Shown here: in pieces, positions 55,733-64,000 of the stretch
Numbering within the stretch: position 1 is the stretch's first letter
Layout: each line of letters begins with the position of its first letter
Assembly (NCBI GenBank): GCA_028284465.1
Contig: JANQRR010000017.1
Location: 91,948-155,947, forward strand
Length of the DNA stretch: 64,000 bases
DNA from: Gammaproteobacteria bacterium
Lineage (GTDB): Bacteria; Pseudomonadota; Gammaproteobacteria; JAJFKO01
Reading direction: 5' to 3'
Position numbers and translations under genes: made by a program
Notes under the pieces: generated by a model
Told to the model about the DNA's origin: nothing
Database searches by the model: none
Seen by the model: the letters and a program-made list of their open reading frames with translations, nothing else

Positions 55733-56554
55733 CTAACAACTACCCCTTGTATCTTCTGGCAATGATATAACGTTACTCATTTTAACAAAATCAACAACCC
55801 GTAAGTTTTGCGGACGTGCTTTAGGATCAATATTAAGCGCGATCAATTGTTCATTACTAATGACTTGCCGCAAGCTATTATGGATAGTTTTGCGACGCTG
55901 ATTAAATGCCATTTTAACTAACTCGGCAAACACATTGATATCTTTAGCAAGATCCTTAGGCTGCATAAATGGCACCAGACGGATCACAGCAGATCCAACT
56001 TGTGGCGGCGGATCAAAACAACTTGCGCTGACTGCAAACAATGCTTCAACTTCACAATGATACTGGATCATTACACTTAAACGACTATAAGCTGAGCTAT
56101 TTGGCTTAGCGACAATCCGCTCAACAACTTCTTTTTGTAACATAAAATGCATGTCACTGATCATCGTTTTATATTCTAATAAATGAAATAATAATGGCGT
56201 TGAAATATTATACGGTAAATTACCAAAGACCCGTAATGACCGCTTATCTTTAACCAAACAATTAAAATCAAAACTTAATGCATCGGCTTGATGAATGGTT
56301 AGTTCGCCTAACAAGACACAGTACTTACGTAGATATGGAATAACATCACGATCAAACTCTATCGCATCCATTTTATTAACTAACGGTAGGATCTGCGTCG
56401 TCAACGCGCCTAAGCCTGGCCCTATTTCAACTAGATGTTGAGAAGGCTGCGGCGCAATAGCATTAATAATGTTACCAATGATATTGGGATCAACCAGAAA
56501 ATGTTGTCCAAAGCGTTTGCGTGCATGATGCGGATGAGATTTACCCATGTACAT
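55733..56554 (-). CDS. rsmA: 16S rRNA dimethyladenosine transferase RsmA (KsgA)
   Basis: A 273-residue methyltransferase modifying A1518 and A1519 of 16S rRNA. The opening KRFGQHFLVDPNIIGNII, SAM motif EIGPGLGALTTQIL (near 45), FGNLPYNISTPLLFHLL (the NLPY catalytic motif, near 118) and FNQRRKTIHNSLR near the end are all typical. Two starts are possible (56554 and 56548). It overlaps the end of pdxA by 14 bases, a common pdxA-rsmA arrangement in gammaproteobacteria. Confidence 0.95.
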   Translation of the reverse strand: MYMGKSHPHHARKRFGQHFLVDPNIIGNIINAIAPQPSQHLVEIGPGLGALTTQILPLVNKMDAIEFDRDVIPYLRKYCVLLGELTIHQADALSFDFNCLVKDKRSLRVFGNLPYNISTPLLFHLLEYKTMISDMHFMLQKEVVERIVAKPNSSAYSRLSVMIQYHCEVEALFAVSASCFDPPPQVGSAVIRLVPFMQPKDLAKDINVFAELVKMAFNQRRKTIHNSLRQVISNEQLIALNIDPKARPQNLRVVDFVKMSNVISLPEDTRGSC

Positions 56555-57557
56555 TCGCCACTAATTGTATTGCCATTTGTGTAGCATGTTGCAAACTACT
56601 TACATCAGCGATACCTTTGCCAGCAATGTCTAAAGCAGTGCCATGATCTACTGAGGTACGAATAAACGGTAACCCTAGTGTCATATTCACTGCTTCACTA
56701 AAACCATAATGTTTAATCACTGGCAAACCTTGATCATGATACATTGCTAATACAACATCAGTTTGTTGTAAAGACTGCGGCGTAAAAACCGTATCGGCTG
56801 GCAGTGGATCACTAACTTTCATACCCTGATCACGCAATTGCGCAAGCGCTGGGATCATAATATCAATTTCTTCTCGTCCTAAATAACCATTCTCACCAGC
56901 ATGCGGATTTAATCCGCAGACTACAATGCGCGGATCTTTAATAGCAAAATATTGCGTTAAATACTTTTGAATTAACGTTAAGGTAGCTTGTAATTTTTTT
57001 GCCGTTATTAATTTGGGTACCTCGGCTAAAGCAACATGCGTTGTCAATAATGCTACGCGTAATTGTTTAGCCACAAATAACATCACCACGTGATCAACAT
57101 TAGCTAATTTTGCTAAATATTCCGTATGGCCACTAAACGCTAAACCCGCTGCATTAATTATGGATTTTTGTACTGGCCCGGTAACTAATGCTGATAATTC
57201 ATGCTGAATACAATGATGCGTCGCTGTTTGTAAACATGTTAATACATGATCTGCATTTGCTTGATTAAGCTGGCCTGGTATTACTGCTTTAGCTAACGAT
57301 ACAGGAATTATAGTTAATTCGCCGGGTTGCTGCCCGCAGGCTGATTTTGACAGATCGAGCTCAGATAAAGTTAAGGGTAGTTTAAGCTGTGCCGCCGTTG
57401 TGGTTAACAGATCCGGATCGGCAATTGCAACTAACTGCGCTGGGTATTGTTGTTGTGCTAACTTAACAACTAATTCGGGGCCAATTCCAGCAGGTTCACC
57501 AGGAGTAATTGCAATACGTGGAATAGTAATAGTTACTGCTCTCCTAACGCCATCCAA
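56541..57557 (-). CDS. pdxA: 4-hydroxythreonine-4-phosphate dehydrogenase
   Basis: A 338-residue PdxA of vitamin B6 synthesis. Family blocks: IAITPGEPAGIGPELVVKLA, LVTGPVQKSIINAAG, FSGHTEYLAKLA (metal-binding His), CGLNPHAGENGYLG, DTVFTPQSL, AMYHDQGLPVIKHYGF and FIRTSVDHGTALDIAG. The longest start is TTG at 57557, which has no ribosome site and lies 25 bases inside ppsA. AGGAGA at 57540-57545 instead points to an ATT codon at 57530, which would give a family-like N terminus; the start is therefore unsettled. Transcription is probably ppsA-pdxA-rsmA. Confidence 0.92.
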   Translation of the reverse strand: MDGVRRAVTITIPRIAITPGEPAGIGPELVVKLAQQQYPAQLVAIADPDLLTTTAAQLKLPLTLSELDLSKSACGQQPGELTIIPVSLAKAVIPGQLNQANADHVLTCLQTATHHCIQHELSALVTGPVQKSIINAAGLAFSGHTEYLAKLANVDHVVMLFVAKQLRVALLTTHVALAEVPKLITAKKLQATLTLIQKYLTQYFAIKDPRIVVCGLNPHAGENGYLGREEIDIMIPALAQLRDQGMKVSDPLPADTVFTPQSLQQTDVVLAMYHDQGLPVIKHYGFSEAVNMTLGLPFIRTSVDHGTALDIAGKGIADVSSLQHATQMAIQLVANVHG

Positions 57558-59887
57558 GTACGCACGATTGAGTCTGGCGTCAACGAAATACTATCAATAC
57601 CTTCAGCCATTAACCATTGTGCAAAATCAAGATGATCAGAAGGCCCTTGACCACAAATGCCAACATACTTATTGAGCTTTTTACAGGTTGTAATGATGTG
57701 TTGTAATAACGATTTAACCGCCGCATCACGCTCATCAAATAAACCAGCAACTAATTCTGAATCACGATCTAAACCCAAGGTCAATTGCGTTAAATCATTT
57801 GAACCAATCGAATAACCATCAAAGTATTGCAAAAATTCTTCCGCTAACACCGCATTCGCTGGAACTTCACACATCATATAAAACTTCAAACCGTCTTGAC
57901 CACGCTCTAAACCTAACGATTTTGCTAAATCAATTAATTGTTTTGCCTCAGTTACGGTACGTACAAAAGGAAACATGACGTTAGTATTAATTAAACCTTT
58001 AGTTTCACGTACCCGTTTAATAGCTTCACACTCTAAAACAAAACATTCACGAAAATCACCAGAAAGATAGCGTGATGCACCGCGATAACCTAACATTGGG
58101 TTTTCTTCTTTAGGTTCAAACAAATCACCACCTAATAAATTGGCATATTCGTTGGATTTAAAATCTGAAAAACGCACAATGATCGGTTTAGGATAAAATG
58201 CCGCAGCAATTGTGGCGATCCCTTCGGCTAATTTTGCACGATAAAATTCCACCGGTGAATCATAGGCAGCAATTCGTGGCGCAATTTTTTGCTGCAACTT
58301 TTTAGGTAAATCAGCAAATGTCATTAATGCTCGTGGATGTATGCCAATCATCGTGCCAATAATAAATTCTAAACGGGCTAAACCAATCCCATGATTAGGA
58401 ATAAATTGGCAAGAGAATGCACGTTCAGGATTGGCGAGATTCATACAAATTTTACTAGATAACTCTGGCAATTCACTAATTGCGGTTTGCTCATATTTAT
58501 ATTTAAGTAAACCTGGATAAATATGTCCGGTTTCACCTTCAACACAAGACACAGTAACTACACTGCCATTACTGATCGTTTGCGTCGCATCAACACAACC
58601 CACTACTGCAGGTATGCCAAGTTCACGTGCAATGATCGCCGCATGACAAGTGCGCCCCCCACGATTGGTAACAATGGCACTCGCACGTTTCATGATCGGC
58701 TCCCAATCGGGGTCGGTCATATCCGTCACTAACACTTCACCTTCTGCTAATTGATCCATCTCGTGAGTATCGGCGATCAATCGTGCTATGCCTTGACCAA
58801 TTTTTTGACCGATACTGCGTCCAGAGGTGAGTGGCGTTGTTTTTTCAAGCAAGTGATATTGCTCAATAACTTGATGTTGTTCACGTGCGCGTACTGTTTC
58901 AGGCCGTGCTTGGATAATATAAAGTTGTTGATCAGCGCCATCTTTGGCCCATTCGATATCCATCGGTTTGCCATAATGTTTTTCAATGATCAATGCTTGC
59001 TGTGCTAGCTGCAACACTTCATCATCGCTTAAGCAATAGCGTTGTTGCTCTGCTGTGGGCACTTTAACGGTATGAACTCCACCTTGAGTTTTAGAATTGT
59101 TATAAACCATTTTTTCGGTTTTACTGCCGATTTTGCGACGCACAATGGCACGCTTACCAGCCTCTAAGGTTGGCTTATGCACGAAAAATTCATCGGGATT
59201 AATTTGGCCTTGCACAATTCCTTCACCCAAACCATAAGAAGCGGTGATAAATACTACTTGATCGAAACCACTTTCCGTATCCAGAGTAAAAATAACCCCA
59301 CTAGCAGCTAAATCACTGCGCACCATTTGCTGGACACCAGCTGAAATAGCAACTTCATCATGATCAAAACCATGATGTACCCGATAAGCAATCGCACGTT
59401 CTGTAAATAATGATGCAAACACATCTTTGATCGCAATTAATACATTATCTACCCCAGCGACATTTAAATAGGATTCTTGTTGACCAGCAAATGAGGCTTC
59501 TGGTAAATCCTCAGCGGTTGCTGATGAGCGCACTGCTACAGTTTGTTCTGGATTCAGTTTGAGTTTTTGGTAAGCTTCGCGCACTGCGCTAACTAATGAT
59601 TCTGGTAAAGTCGCTTCACGGATCCATTGACGAATGGTTGCACCAGCTTTTTGGAGATCAGCAATATTTTTAATATCGACACCAGCCAGACAGGCTTTAA
59701 TTTTTTCGACTAAGTTATTTTCATGCAGAAAATGCCAATATGCTTCGGTGGTCGTTGCAAAACCAGTGGGTACTTTAACACCAAGCTCCGCCAAATTATT
59801 AATCATCTCACCAAGAGATGCATTTTTGCCACCAACTTCGAGCAAGTTAGCTAAGGTGATATCTTCAAATTTCAAGATAGCTTTCAT
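57533..59887 (-). CDS. ppsA: Phosphoenolpyruvate synthase
   Basis: A 784-residue enzyme making PEP from pyruvate and ATP for gluconeogenesis. The N-terminal ATP-grasp-like domain has GGKNASLGEMINNL, AVRSSATAEDLPEASFAGQQ and IEWAKDG. The swivelling domain carries the phosphohistidine in NRGGRTCHAAIIARELGIPA (near 420). The C-terminal TIM-barrel domain has MCEVPANAVLAEEFLQYFDG and GICGQGPSDHLDFAQWL. ATG 59887 follows GGCGG by 6 bases and gives the standard opening; the frame extends to 59905. Gluconeogenesis from pyruvate would suit growth on amino acids. Confidence 0.96.
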   Translation of the reverse strand: MKAILKFEDITLANLLEVGGKNASLGEMINNLAELGVKVPTGFATTTEAYWHFLHENNLVEKIKACLAGVDIKNIADLQKAGATIRQWIREATLPESLVSAVREAYQKLKLNPEQTVAVRSSATAEDLPEASFAGQQESYLNVAGVDNVLIAIKDVFASLFTERAIAYRVHHGFDHDEVAISAGVQQMVRSDLAASGVIFTLDTESGFDQVVFITASYGLGEGIVQGQINPDEFFVHKPTLEAGKRAIVRRKIGSKTEKMVYNNSKTQGGVHTVKVPTAEQQRYCLSDDEVLQLAQQALIIEKHYGKPMDIEWAKDGADQQLYIIQARPETVRAREQHQVIEQYHLLEKTTPLTSGRSIGQKIGQGIARLIADTHEMDQLAEGEVLVTDMTDPDWEPIMKRASAIVTNRGGRTCHAAIIARELGIPAVVGCVDATQTISNGSVVTVSCVEGETGHIYPGLLKYKYEQTAISELPELSSKICMNLANPERAFSCQFIPNHGIGLARLEFIIGTMIGIHPRALMTFADLPKKLQQKIAPRIAAYDSPVEFYRAKLAEGIATIAAAFYPKPIIVRFSDFKSNEYANLLGGDLFEPKEENPMLGYRGASRYLSGDFRECFVLECEAIKRVRETKGLINTNVMFPFVRTVTEAKQLIDLAKSLGLERGQDGLKFYMMCEVPANAVLAEEFLQYFDGYSIGSNDLTQLTLGLDRDSELVAGLFDERDAAVKSLLQHIITTCKKLNKYVGICGQGPSDHLDFAQWLMAEGIDSISLTPDSIVRTWMALGEQ

Positions 59888-59898
59888 AATGCCCGCCT

Positions 59899-59927
59899 TT
59901 ATCAACCAATCATTTATACGTTATACT
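59899..59927 (+). promoter_or_regulatory. Predicted sigma70 promoter of lptM-trkA-trkH
   Basis: TTATCA (59899-59904), 17 bases and TATACT (59922-59927) lie 33 bases before the lptM start in the gap divergent from ppsA. Confidence 0.55.
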
Positions 59928-59959
59928 GTTGCCAACTTTATCGTTACTAAGGATACATA

Positions 59960-60142
59960 GTGCGTTATTTTTTTATCATTCTCGCATTACTAATGCCGCT
60001 ATTAGCAGGTTGTGGGCAAACCGGAGCGCTCTTTTTGCCACCACCGCCTGGAGCATTTCTTGATCTGCAAGAATACCATCATCCGCCACCGCAACCACCG
60101 CCCCCAACTCTACCTGTGAATCCACCAAAAAACAATGGATGA
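59960..60142 (+). CDS. lptM: LptM (YifL)-like small lipoprotein
   Basis: A 60-residue lipoprotein. The signal segment FFIILALLMPLLAGC ends in a canonical lipobox LAGC (Cys at about 18), followed by GQTGALFLPPP, which matches the CGLKGPLYFPP opening of E. coli LptM. The rest is a proline-rich tail. LptM assists maturation of the LPS transporter LptD in the outer membrane (family knowledge). The start is GTG with AAGGA 8 bases upstream. In many relatives it precedes lysA-dapF; here trkA follows after 59 bases, containing the small palindrome TGGTAA-CTT-TTACCA at 60168-60182. Confidence 0.85.
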   Translation: MRYFFIILALLMPLLAGCGQTGALFLPPPPGAFLDLQEYHHPPPQPPPPTLPVNPPKNNG

Positions 60143-60201
60143 ACGCCTAAATATCGAATACTATAAGTGGTAACTTTTACCATTATTTAATATTATCGTT
60201 T

Positions 60202-61578
60202 ATGAAAATCATTATCATTGGCGCTGGGCAAGTCGGTGGCACTTTAGCAGAAAACTTAGTTATAGAAGGTAACGATATAACTGTCGTTGACAGCAATTTA
60301 GAGCGCTTGAACTATTTGCAAAGTCAACTCGATATTCGTACCGTGTATGGTCCTGGCTCTTATCCCAACATTCTCAAAAAAGCTGGAGCCGATAGTGCCG
60401 ACATGGTGATCGCCGTTTCTAGCAATGACGAAACCAATATTGTTGCTTGCCAAGTGGCTTATACGATCTTTCACACACCAACTAAAATCGCTCGTATTCG
60501 CTCGCGACATTATCAAACGCATAGCGAATTATTTGATAATGCCGCTATTCCGATCGATGTTTGGATCAGTCCAGAATTAATTGTCACCACCACCATGAAA
60601 CAACTCATTGATAACCCTGGTTCATTACAAGTGCTTAATTTTGCTGAAGGTAAAGTACGCTTAATATCATTGCATGCAACTAGTGCCGGTATTTTAATCG
60701 GCAAAAGCTTATCGATGTTAACTGAAATCATTCCCAATATTCCCGTAAGGATTGCTGCTATTTTTCGTAATAAACAATCGATTCCACTGTCTGGTGAAAC
60801 GGTGATTGAACGTGATGATGAAGTGTTTTTTATTGCTTTAACTGAACATGTTCGTAAAATCATGGATGCGCTTGGATGTAAAGAAGAACCTTACAAGCGG
60901 ATCATGATCGCGGGTGGTGGCAACATCGGTGCTAGCTTAGCAAAAGCGATTGAAGATCAATACAATGTCAAATTAATCGAACATAATCTGCAACGCACTC
61001 AGTTATTAGCAGAAGAATTAAATAATTCAACTGTGTTACTTGGTGATGCATCAGACCGTGAATTACTAATCACCGAAAACATTGAGCATATTGATGTATT
61101 TTGTGCGGTTACCAATCGTGATGAAACTAACATTATGTCAAGCATGCAAGCACGACGTTTAGGCGTGCGCAATACTTTAACGTTAGTTACCCGAACTGCT
61201 TATGCAGAACTTTTAGAGGGTGGGCGCGATATTGATATTGTCATTTCACCGCAACAAATTACTATTGGTTCGATCTTAAAACATGTGCGGCGCGGCGATA
61301 TTGTTAATGTTTATTCTCTACGGCGCGGTGCGGCCGAAGCAATTGAAATCGTTGCTCATGGTGATGAAAGTGCGTCTAAAGTTGTGGGCCGTGCAGTCAC
61401 TGATATAACTCTACCGAGCGGCGCTAATATTGGTGCTATCGTGCGTAAAGGTAAAATTCTTATGCCGAGTAAAGATGTTATTATCGAAACTGAAGATCAC
61501 ATTATTATCTTTTTATCGGTAAAAAAACATTTGCGACAAGTTGAGCGTTTATTTCAAGTGAGTGCTACTTTCCTATGA
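60202..61578 (+). CDS. trkA: Trk potassium uptake regulatory protein TrkA
   Basis: A 458-residue peripheral protein with duplicated RCK units. The first NAD-binding domain begins IIIGAGQVGGTLAENLVIEG with the acidic VDSN end of beta 2. The second begins IMIAGGGNIGASLAKAIEDQ near 234. Each is followed by an RCK_C domain (about 140-220 and 370-455). TrkA binds nucleotides and gates the TrkH channel. No strong ribosome site is seen. The stop overlaps the trkH start by 4 bases (ATGA), so the two are translationally coupled. Confidence 0.95.
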   Translation: MKIIIIGAGQVGGTLAENLVIEGNDITVVDSNLERLNYLQSQLDIRTVYGPGSYPNILKKAGADSADMVIAVSSNDETNIVACQVAYTIFHTPTKIARIRSRHYQTHSELFDNAAIPIDVWISPELIVTTTMKQLIDNPGSLQVLNFAEGKVRLISLHATSAGILIGKSLSMLTEIIPNIPVRIAAIFRNKQSIPLSGETVIERDDEVFFIALTEHVRKIMDALGCKEEPYKRIMIAGGGNIGASLAKAIEDQYNVKLIEHNLQRTQLLAEELNNSTVLLGDASDRELLITENIEHIDVFCAVTNRDETNIMSSMQARRLGVRNTLTLVTRTAYAELLEGGRDIDIVISPQQITIGSILKHVRRGDIVNVYSLRRGAAEAIEIVAHGDESASKVVGRAVTDITLPSGANIGAIVRKGKILMPSKDVIIETEDHIIIFLSVKKHLRQVERLFQVSATFL

Positions 61579-63026
61579 GATTTGCAGCGATCTTTCGTAT
61601 CCTTGGAGTATTACTCATGCTGTTTAGCCTCAGCATGTTGCCACCTATTGGGGTTGAATTATACTATCGTGATGGCGGTTTATATGCATTTGTTAGCACT
61701 TTTTTCTTATGCTTAATTATAGGATGTTTGATCTGGTTACCTAATAGAAATACCACGCAAGAATTAAAAGCACGCGATGGCTTTTGTATTGTCGTATTAT
61801 TTTGGACAGTATTGTCATTTTTCGGTGCTTTACCGTTAGTGATCATCGTGCGTCCCGTTATCAGCATGACCGATGCGATTTTCGAAACTATGTCTGGCTT
61901 AACCACAACCGGCGCGACAATACTATCTAATTTAAATCAATTGCCACACTCGCTGTTATACTATCGCCAACAATTACAATTCCTTGGCGGTATGGGCATT
62001 ATCGTATTAGCCGTGGCGGTATTACCGATGCTGCGAATTGGTGGTTTACAACTTTATCAAGCCGAAACCCCAGGGCCAATGAAAGAAAGTAAATTAACGC
62101 CACGGATCACCAGCACAGCAAAAGCATTATGGTACATTTACGTTGGCTTGGTGATCGTTTGTTGTTTAAGTTATTGGTTTGCTGGGATGAATTTATTTGA
62201 TGCCGTCAGTGAAAGTTTTAGTACGATATCAACCGGCGGCTTTAATATCCATGACAGCAGCTTTGCTTTTTATCATAGTAAAACCATTGATATTATTGCG
62301 ATCGTGTTCATGCTGTTAGGTGGCACTAATTTTTCATTGCATTTCATCGCTCTGCAACAACGCAAACTTCGTCAGTATTGGTCAGACTCCGAATTTCGTG
62401 CTTATGTTTTTTTATATATTATTTTTGCATTAATTATCGCAGGCGTATTATATTTACATCATGTTTCTCATGGAGTTGGCCACCAAATATTACAAAGCTT
62501 TTTTGCCGTAGTATCAGTAGGTACAACAACTGGTTTCACCGATGATCATTTTGCACATTGGCCGACATTCGTGCCAATTTTGATGATGTTAATTGCTGTG
62601 ATCGGCGGTTGTGCTTCATCTACTAGCGGTGGTGTTAAAATTATTCGATTACTATTACTTTACAAACAATGCGCACGAGAAATTAAACGTTTAATCCACC
62701 CACGTGCAGTATTACAAATTAAATTTAGTAAACAAATTTTGCCAGAACATATCATGCAAGCAATGTGGGGATTTATTGCGGCATTTTTAGTATTGTATGC
62801 ATTGTTAATTTTAGCCGTAATGGCCACTGGCATAGATTTTACTACGGCTTTTGGCGCAGTAAGTGCAACGATATCGAATACTGGCGCAAGTATTGGTAAA
62901 ACTGCAAGTAACTTTAAACATATTAATACTACCAGCAAATGGTTATTAACCTTTGCAATGCTGGCAGGGCGGTTAGAAATCTTTACGATACTAGTTATCT
63001 TCAGCCCTGAGTATTGGCGTAAATAG
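61575..63026 (+). CDS. trkH: Trk potassium transporter TrkH
   Basis: A 483-residue potassium channel-like transporter with ten or so membrane helices. Four pore loops carry the filter glycines: SGLTTTGATIL, STISTGGFNIH, VSVGTTTGFTDD and ISNTGASIGKT. GGMGIIVLAVAVLPMLRIGG and GGCASSTSGGVKIIRLLLLYK are also diagnostic. Its last 26 bases overlap the convergent queC gene. Confidence 0.96.
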   Translation: MRFAAIFRILGVLLMLFSLSMLPPIGVELYYRDGGLYAFVSTFFLCLIIGCLIWLPNRNTTQELKARDGFCIVVLFWTVLSFFGALPLVIIVRPVISMTDAIFETMSGLTTTGATILSNLNQLPHSLLYYRQQLQFLGGMGIIVLAVAVLPMLRIGGLQLYQAETPGPMKESKLTPRITSTAKALWYIYVGLVIVCCLSYWFAGMNLFDAVSESFSTISTGGFNIHDSSFAFYHSKTIDIIAIVFMLLGGTNFSLHFIALQQRKLRQYWSDSEFRAYVFLYIIFALIIAGVLYLHHVSHGVGHQILQSFFAVVSVGTTTGFTDDHFAHWPTFVPILMMLIAVIGGCASSTSGGVKIIRLLLLYKQCAREIKRLIHPRAVLQIKFSKQILPEHIMQAMWGFIAAFLVLYALLILAVMATGIDFTTAFGAVSATISNTGASIGKTASNFKHINTTSKWLLTFAMLAGRLEIFTILVIFSPEYWRK

Positions 63027-63690
63027 TTGGATCAACGATCCCAGCTACTTGAAAACCTTGTTTACGGATCACACACGCATCGCACTTACCACAAGCATGA
63101 CCATCAGCATTCGCTTGATAACAAGAAATCGTTAATGAATAATCGACACCGAGTTTAGTACCAAGCTGAATAGTTTCTGCTTTAGTCAAATTTATTAACG
63201 GGGTGTGGATCTGGATCTTGTGACCTTCAACCCCAGCGCGAGTTGCTAAATTTGCCATTTCTTGGAACGCTAACATATAATTTTCACGACAATCCGGATA
63301 ACTCGCATAGTCTGCTTGACAACCTCCGAAAAAAATATCTTGCGCGTTTAATACTTCTGCCCAACCTAATGCAATCGATAAAAACACGGTATTGCGAGCG
63401 GGCACATAAGTCACATGGATTTCATCATCTGCTTGATGATCAGGAACATTGATATTTCGATCAGTTAACGCCGAACCACCAAGCTTGCCTAAATCACGCA
63501 AATTAAAAATCTTATGTTCGTAAGCTTCAAATTTTGCTGCAATGCGTTTTGCAGCTTGAATTTCTACGCAGTGGCGCTGGCCATAATCGAAAGTTAATGC
63601 ATAGCATGTATAACCCTTAGATTTGGTTAATGCTAAGATAGTGCTAGAATCAATCCCACCAGCAAACAGAATTACTGCATTTCTAGTCAT
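63001..63690 (-). CDS. queC: 7-cyano-7-deazaguanine synthase
   Basis: A 229-residue ATP-dependent enzyme making preQ0 for queuosine in tRNA. The PP-loop reads FAGGIDSSTILAL, with Ala in place of the usual first Ser of SGGxDS. The zinc-binding cysteines are in CYQANADGHACGKCDAC near the end. TYVPARNTVFLSIALGWAE and DIFFGGCQADYASYPDCR are family blocks. No queD, queE or queF gene is in the window. It is convergent with trkH with a 26-base overlap. Confidence 0.94.
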   Translation of the reverse strand: MTRNAVILFAGGIDSSTILALTKSKGYTCYALTFDYGQRHCVEIQAAKRIAAKFEAYEHKIFNLRDLGKLGGSALTDRNINVPDHQADDEIHVTYVPARNTVFLSIALGWAEVLNAQDIFFGGCQADYASYPDCRENYMLAFQEMANLATRAGVEGHKIQIHTPLINLTKAETIQLGTKLGVDYSLTISCYQANADGHACGKCDACVIRKQGFQVAGIVDPTIYANTQG

Positions 63691-63832
63691 AGTTGCTTCA
63701 ACTTAAATGATAACATGGTTGACAATTATATAATAAATGCACGATATCAGTAACAAGAATTTATTACTACTAGTCGCTTAATTCAAATTTGCTTATAATC
63801 ATCACATTGATATTAAATTCAAGGCTACAATT

Positions 63833-64000
63833 ATGTCGAAATATATTATTGCGCCATCTATTCTTTCTGCTAACTTTGCCCGTTTAGGTGAAGAAGTTGA
63901 TAATGTATTAGCAGCTGGTGCTGATTGGGTCCATTTTGATGTTATGGATAATCATTATGTGCCAAACTTAACTGTCGGGCCGATGGTATGTAAAGCGCTA
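63833..64000 (+). CDS. rpe: Ribulose-phosphate 3-epimerase (partial, 5' end only)
   Basis: The first 56 codons of a TIM-barrel epimerase of the pentose phosphate pathway. The opening [19 protein letters not shown] and [19 protein letters not shown] are diagnostic: His and Asp are metal ligands and VPNLTVGP is the usual third block. AAGG lies about 9 bases before the ATG, and a TATAAT at 63794-63799 lies 34 bases upstream without a clear -35. The gene continues past the right edge. Confidence 0.93.
   Translation, partial: MSKYIIAPSILSANFARLGEEVDNVLAAGADWVHFDVMDNHYVPNLTVGPMVCKAL

Noticed and set aside
55695-55741. Microsatellite-like array of CAACAACTA units
   Set aside because: Units are irregular and few, with no evidence of phase-variable coding, so it is only mentioned under the neighbouring repeat.
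59960-60142. Chance open frame rather than a gene
   Set aside because: Rejected as chance because a GTG start with a good ribosome site, a canonical lipobox and an LptM-like CGxxGxLxxPP motif are all present; it is kept as a gene.

Overview
The window is an AT-rich stretch of a gammaproteobacterial chromosome. The gene set (coq7, fdxA, smg-dprA-topA, hslVU, ubiK beside comM, yheS, yihG, lptM, trkAH, queC) is typical of that class. Low GC, a very long repeat-rich protein without an obvious enzyme domain, a chimeric transporter with HEAT and cyclic-nucleotide domains, several opacity-like porins and many small dispersed palindromes together suggest a host-associated or Legionellales/Coxiellaceae-like lineage. 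That placement is inference; no rRNA is present to test it.

Layout. 1-3.0 kb: metX and two M16 peptidase genes in an overlapping minus-strand operon. 3.2-5.1 kb: coq7-fdxA facing fpr. 5.2-6.7 kb: two tandem paralogous outer-membrane barrel genes behind a perfect-consensus promoter, with a long RNA hairpin between them. 6.9-12.2 kb: a 1763-residue protein with three degenerate repeats. 12.3-16.2 kb: dprA-smg-topA operon. 16.3-19.2 kb: fmt-rsmB-def. 19.2-22.7 kb: DUF971, hslU, hslV, dusA. 22.9-28.1 kb: a secreted 5'-nucleotidase overlapping head-to-head with another barrel gene, then the MFS-HEAT-cNMP protein. 28.2-29.5 kb: an AAA/DUF4143 ATPase with a palindromic operator over its promoter. 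29.6-33 kb: tRNA-Glu, tRNA-Ala, and a TPP-enzyme/aldehyde-dehydrogenase pair. 33-41 kb: gltX, tRNA-Val, a hipA-hipB toxin-antitoxin pair with paired operators, an ATP-sulfurylase/APS-kinase fusion plus sulfotransferase, and yheS. 41-50.4 kb: uvrD, a membrane protein, comM, ubiK, yihG, hemC, radC, dut, and a secreted protein with eight PxDVY repeats. 50.4-55.6 kb: parE, engB, a repeat array, a candidate small RNA with its own terminator, argS and a shortened FtsN-like protein. 55.7-64 kb: rsmA-pdxA-ppsA, lptM, trkA-trkH, queC and the start of rpe.

Most genes are housekeeping. The accessory signal lies in 5.1-12.2 kb (surface proteins and the giant repeat protein), 28-29.5 kb, 34.5-39.3 kb (toxin-antitoxin and sulfation cassette beside a tRNA), 49.4-50.4 kb and 52.9-53.5 kb (repeats and candidate RNA). 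No rRNA, CRISPR array, transposase, prophage or secretion-system gene was seen.
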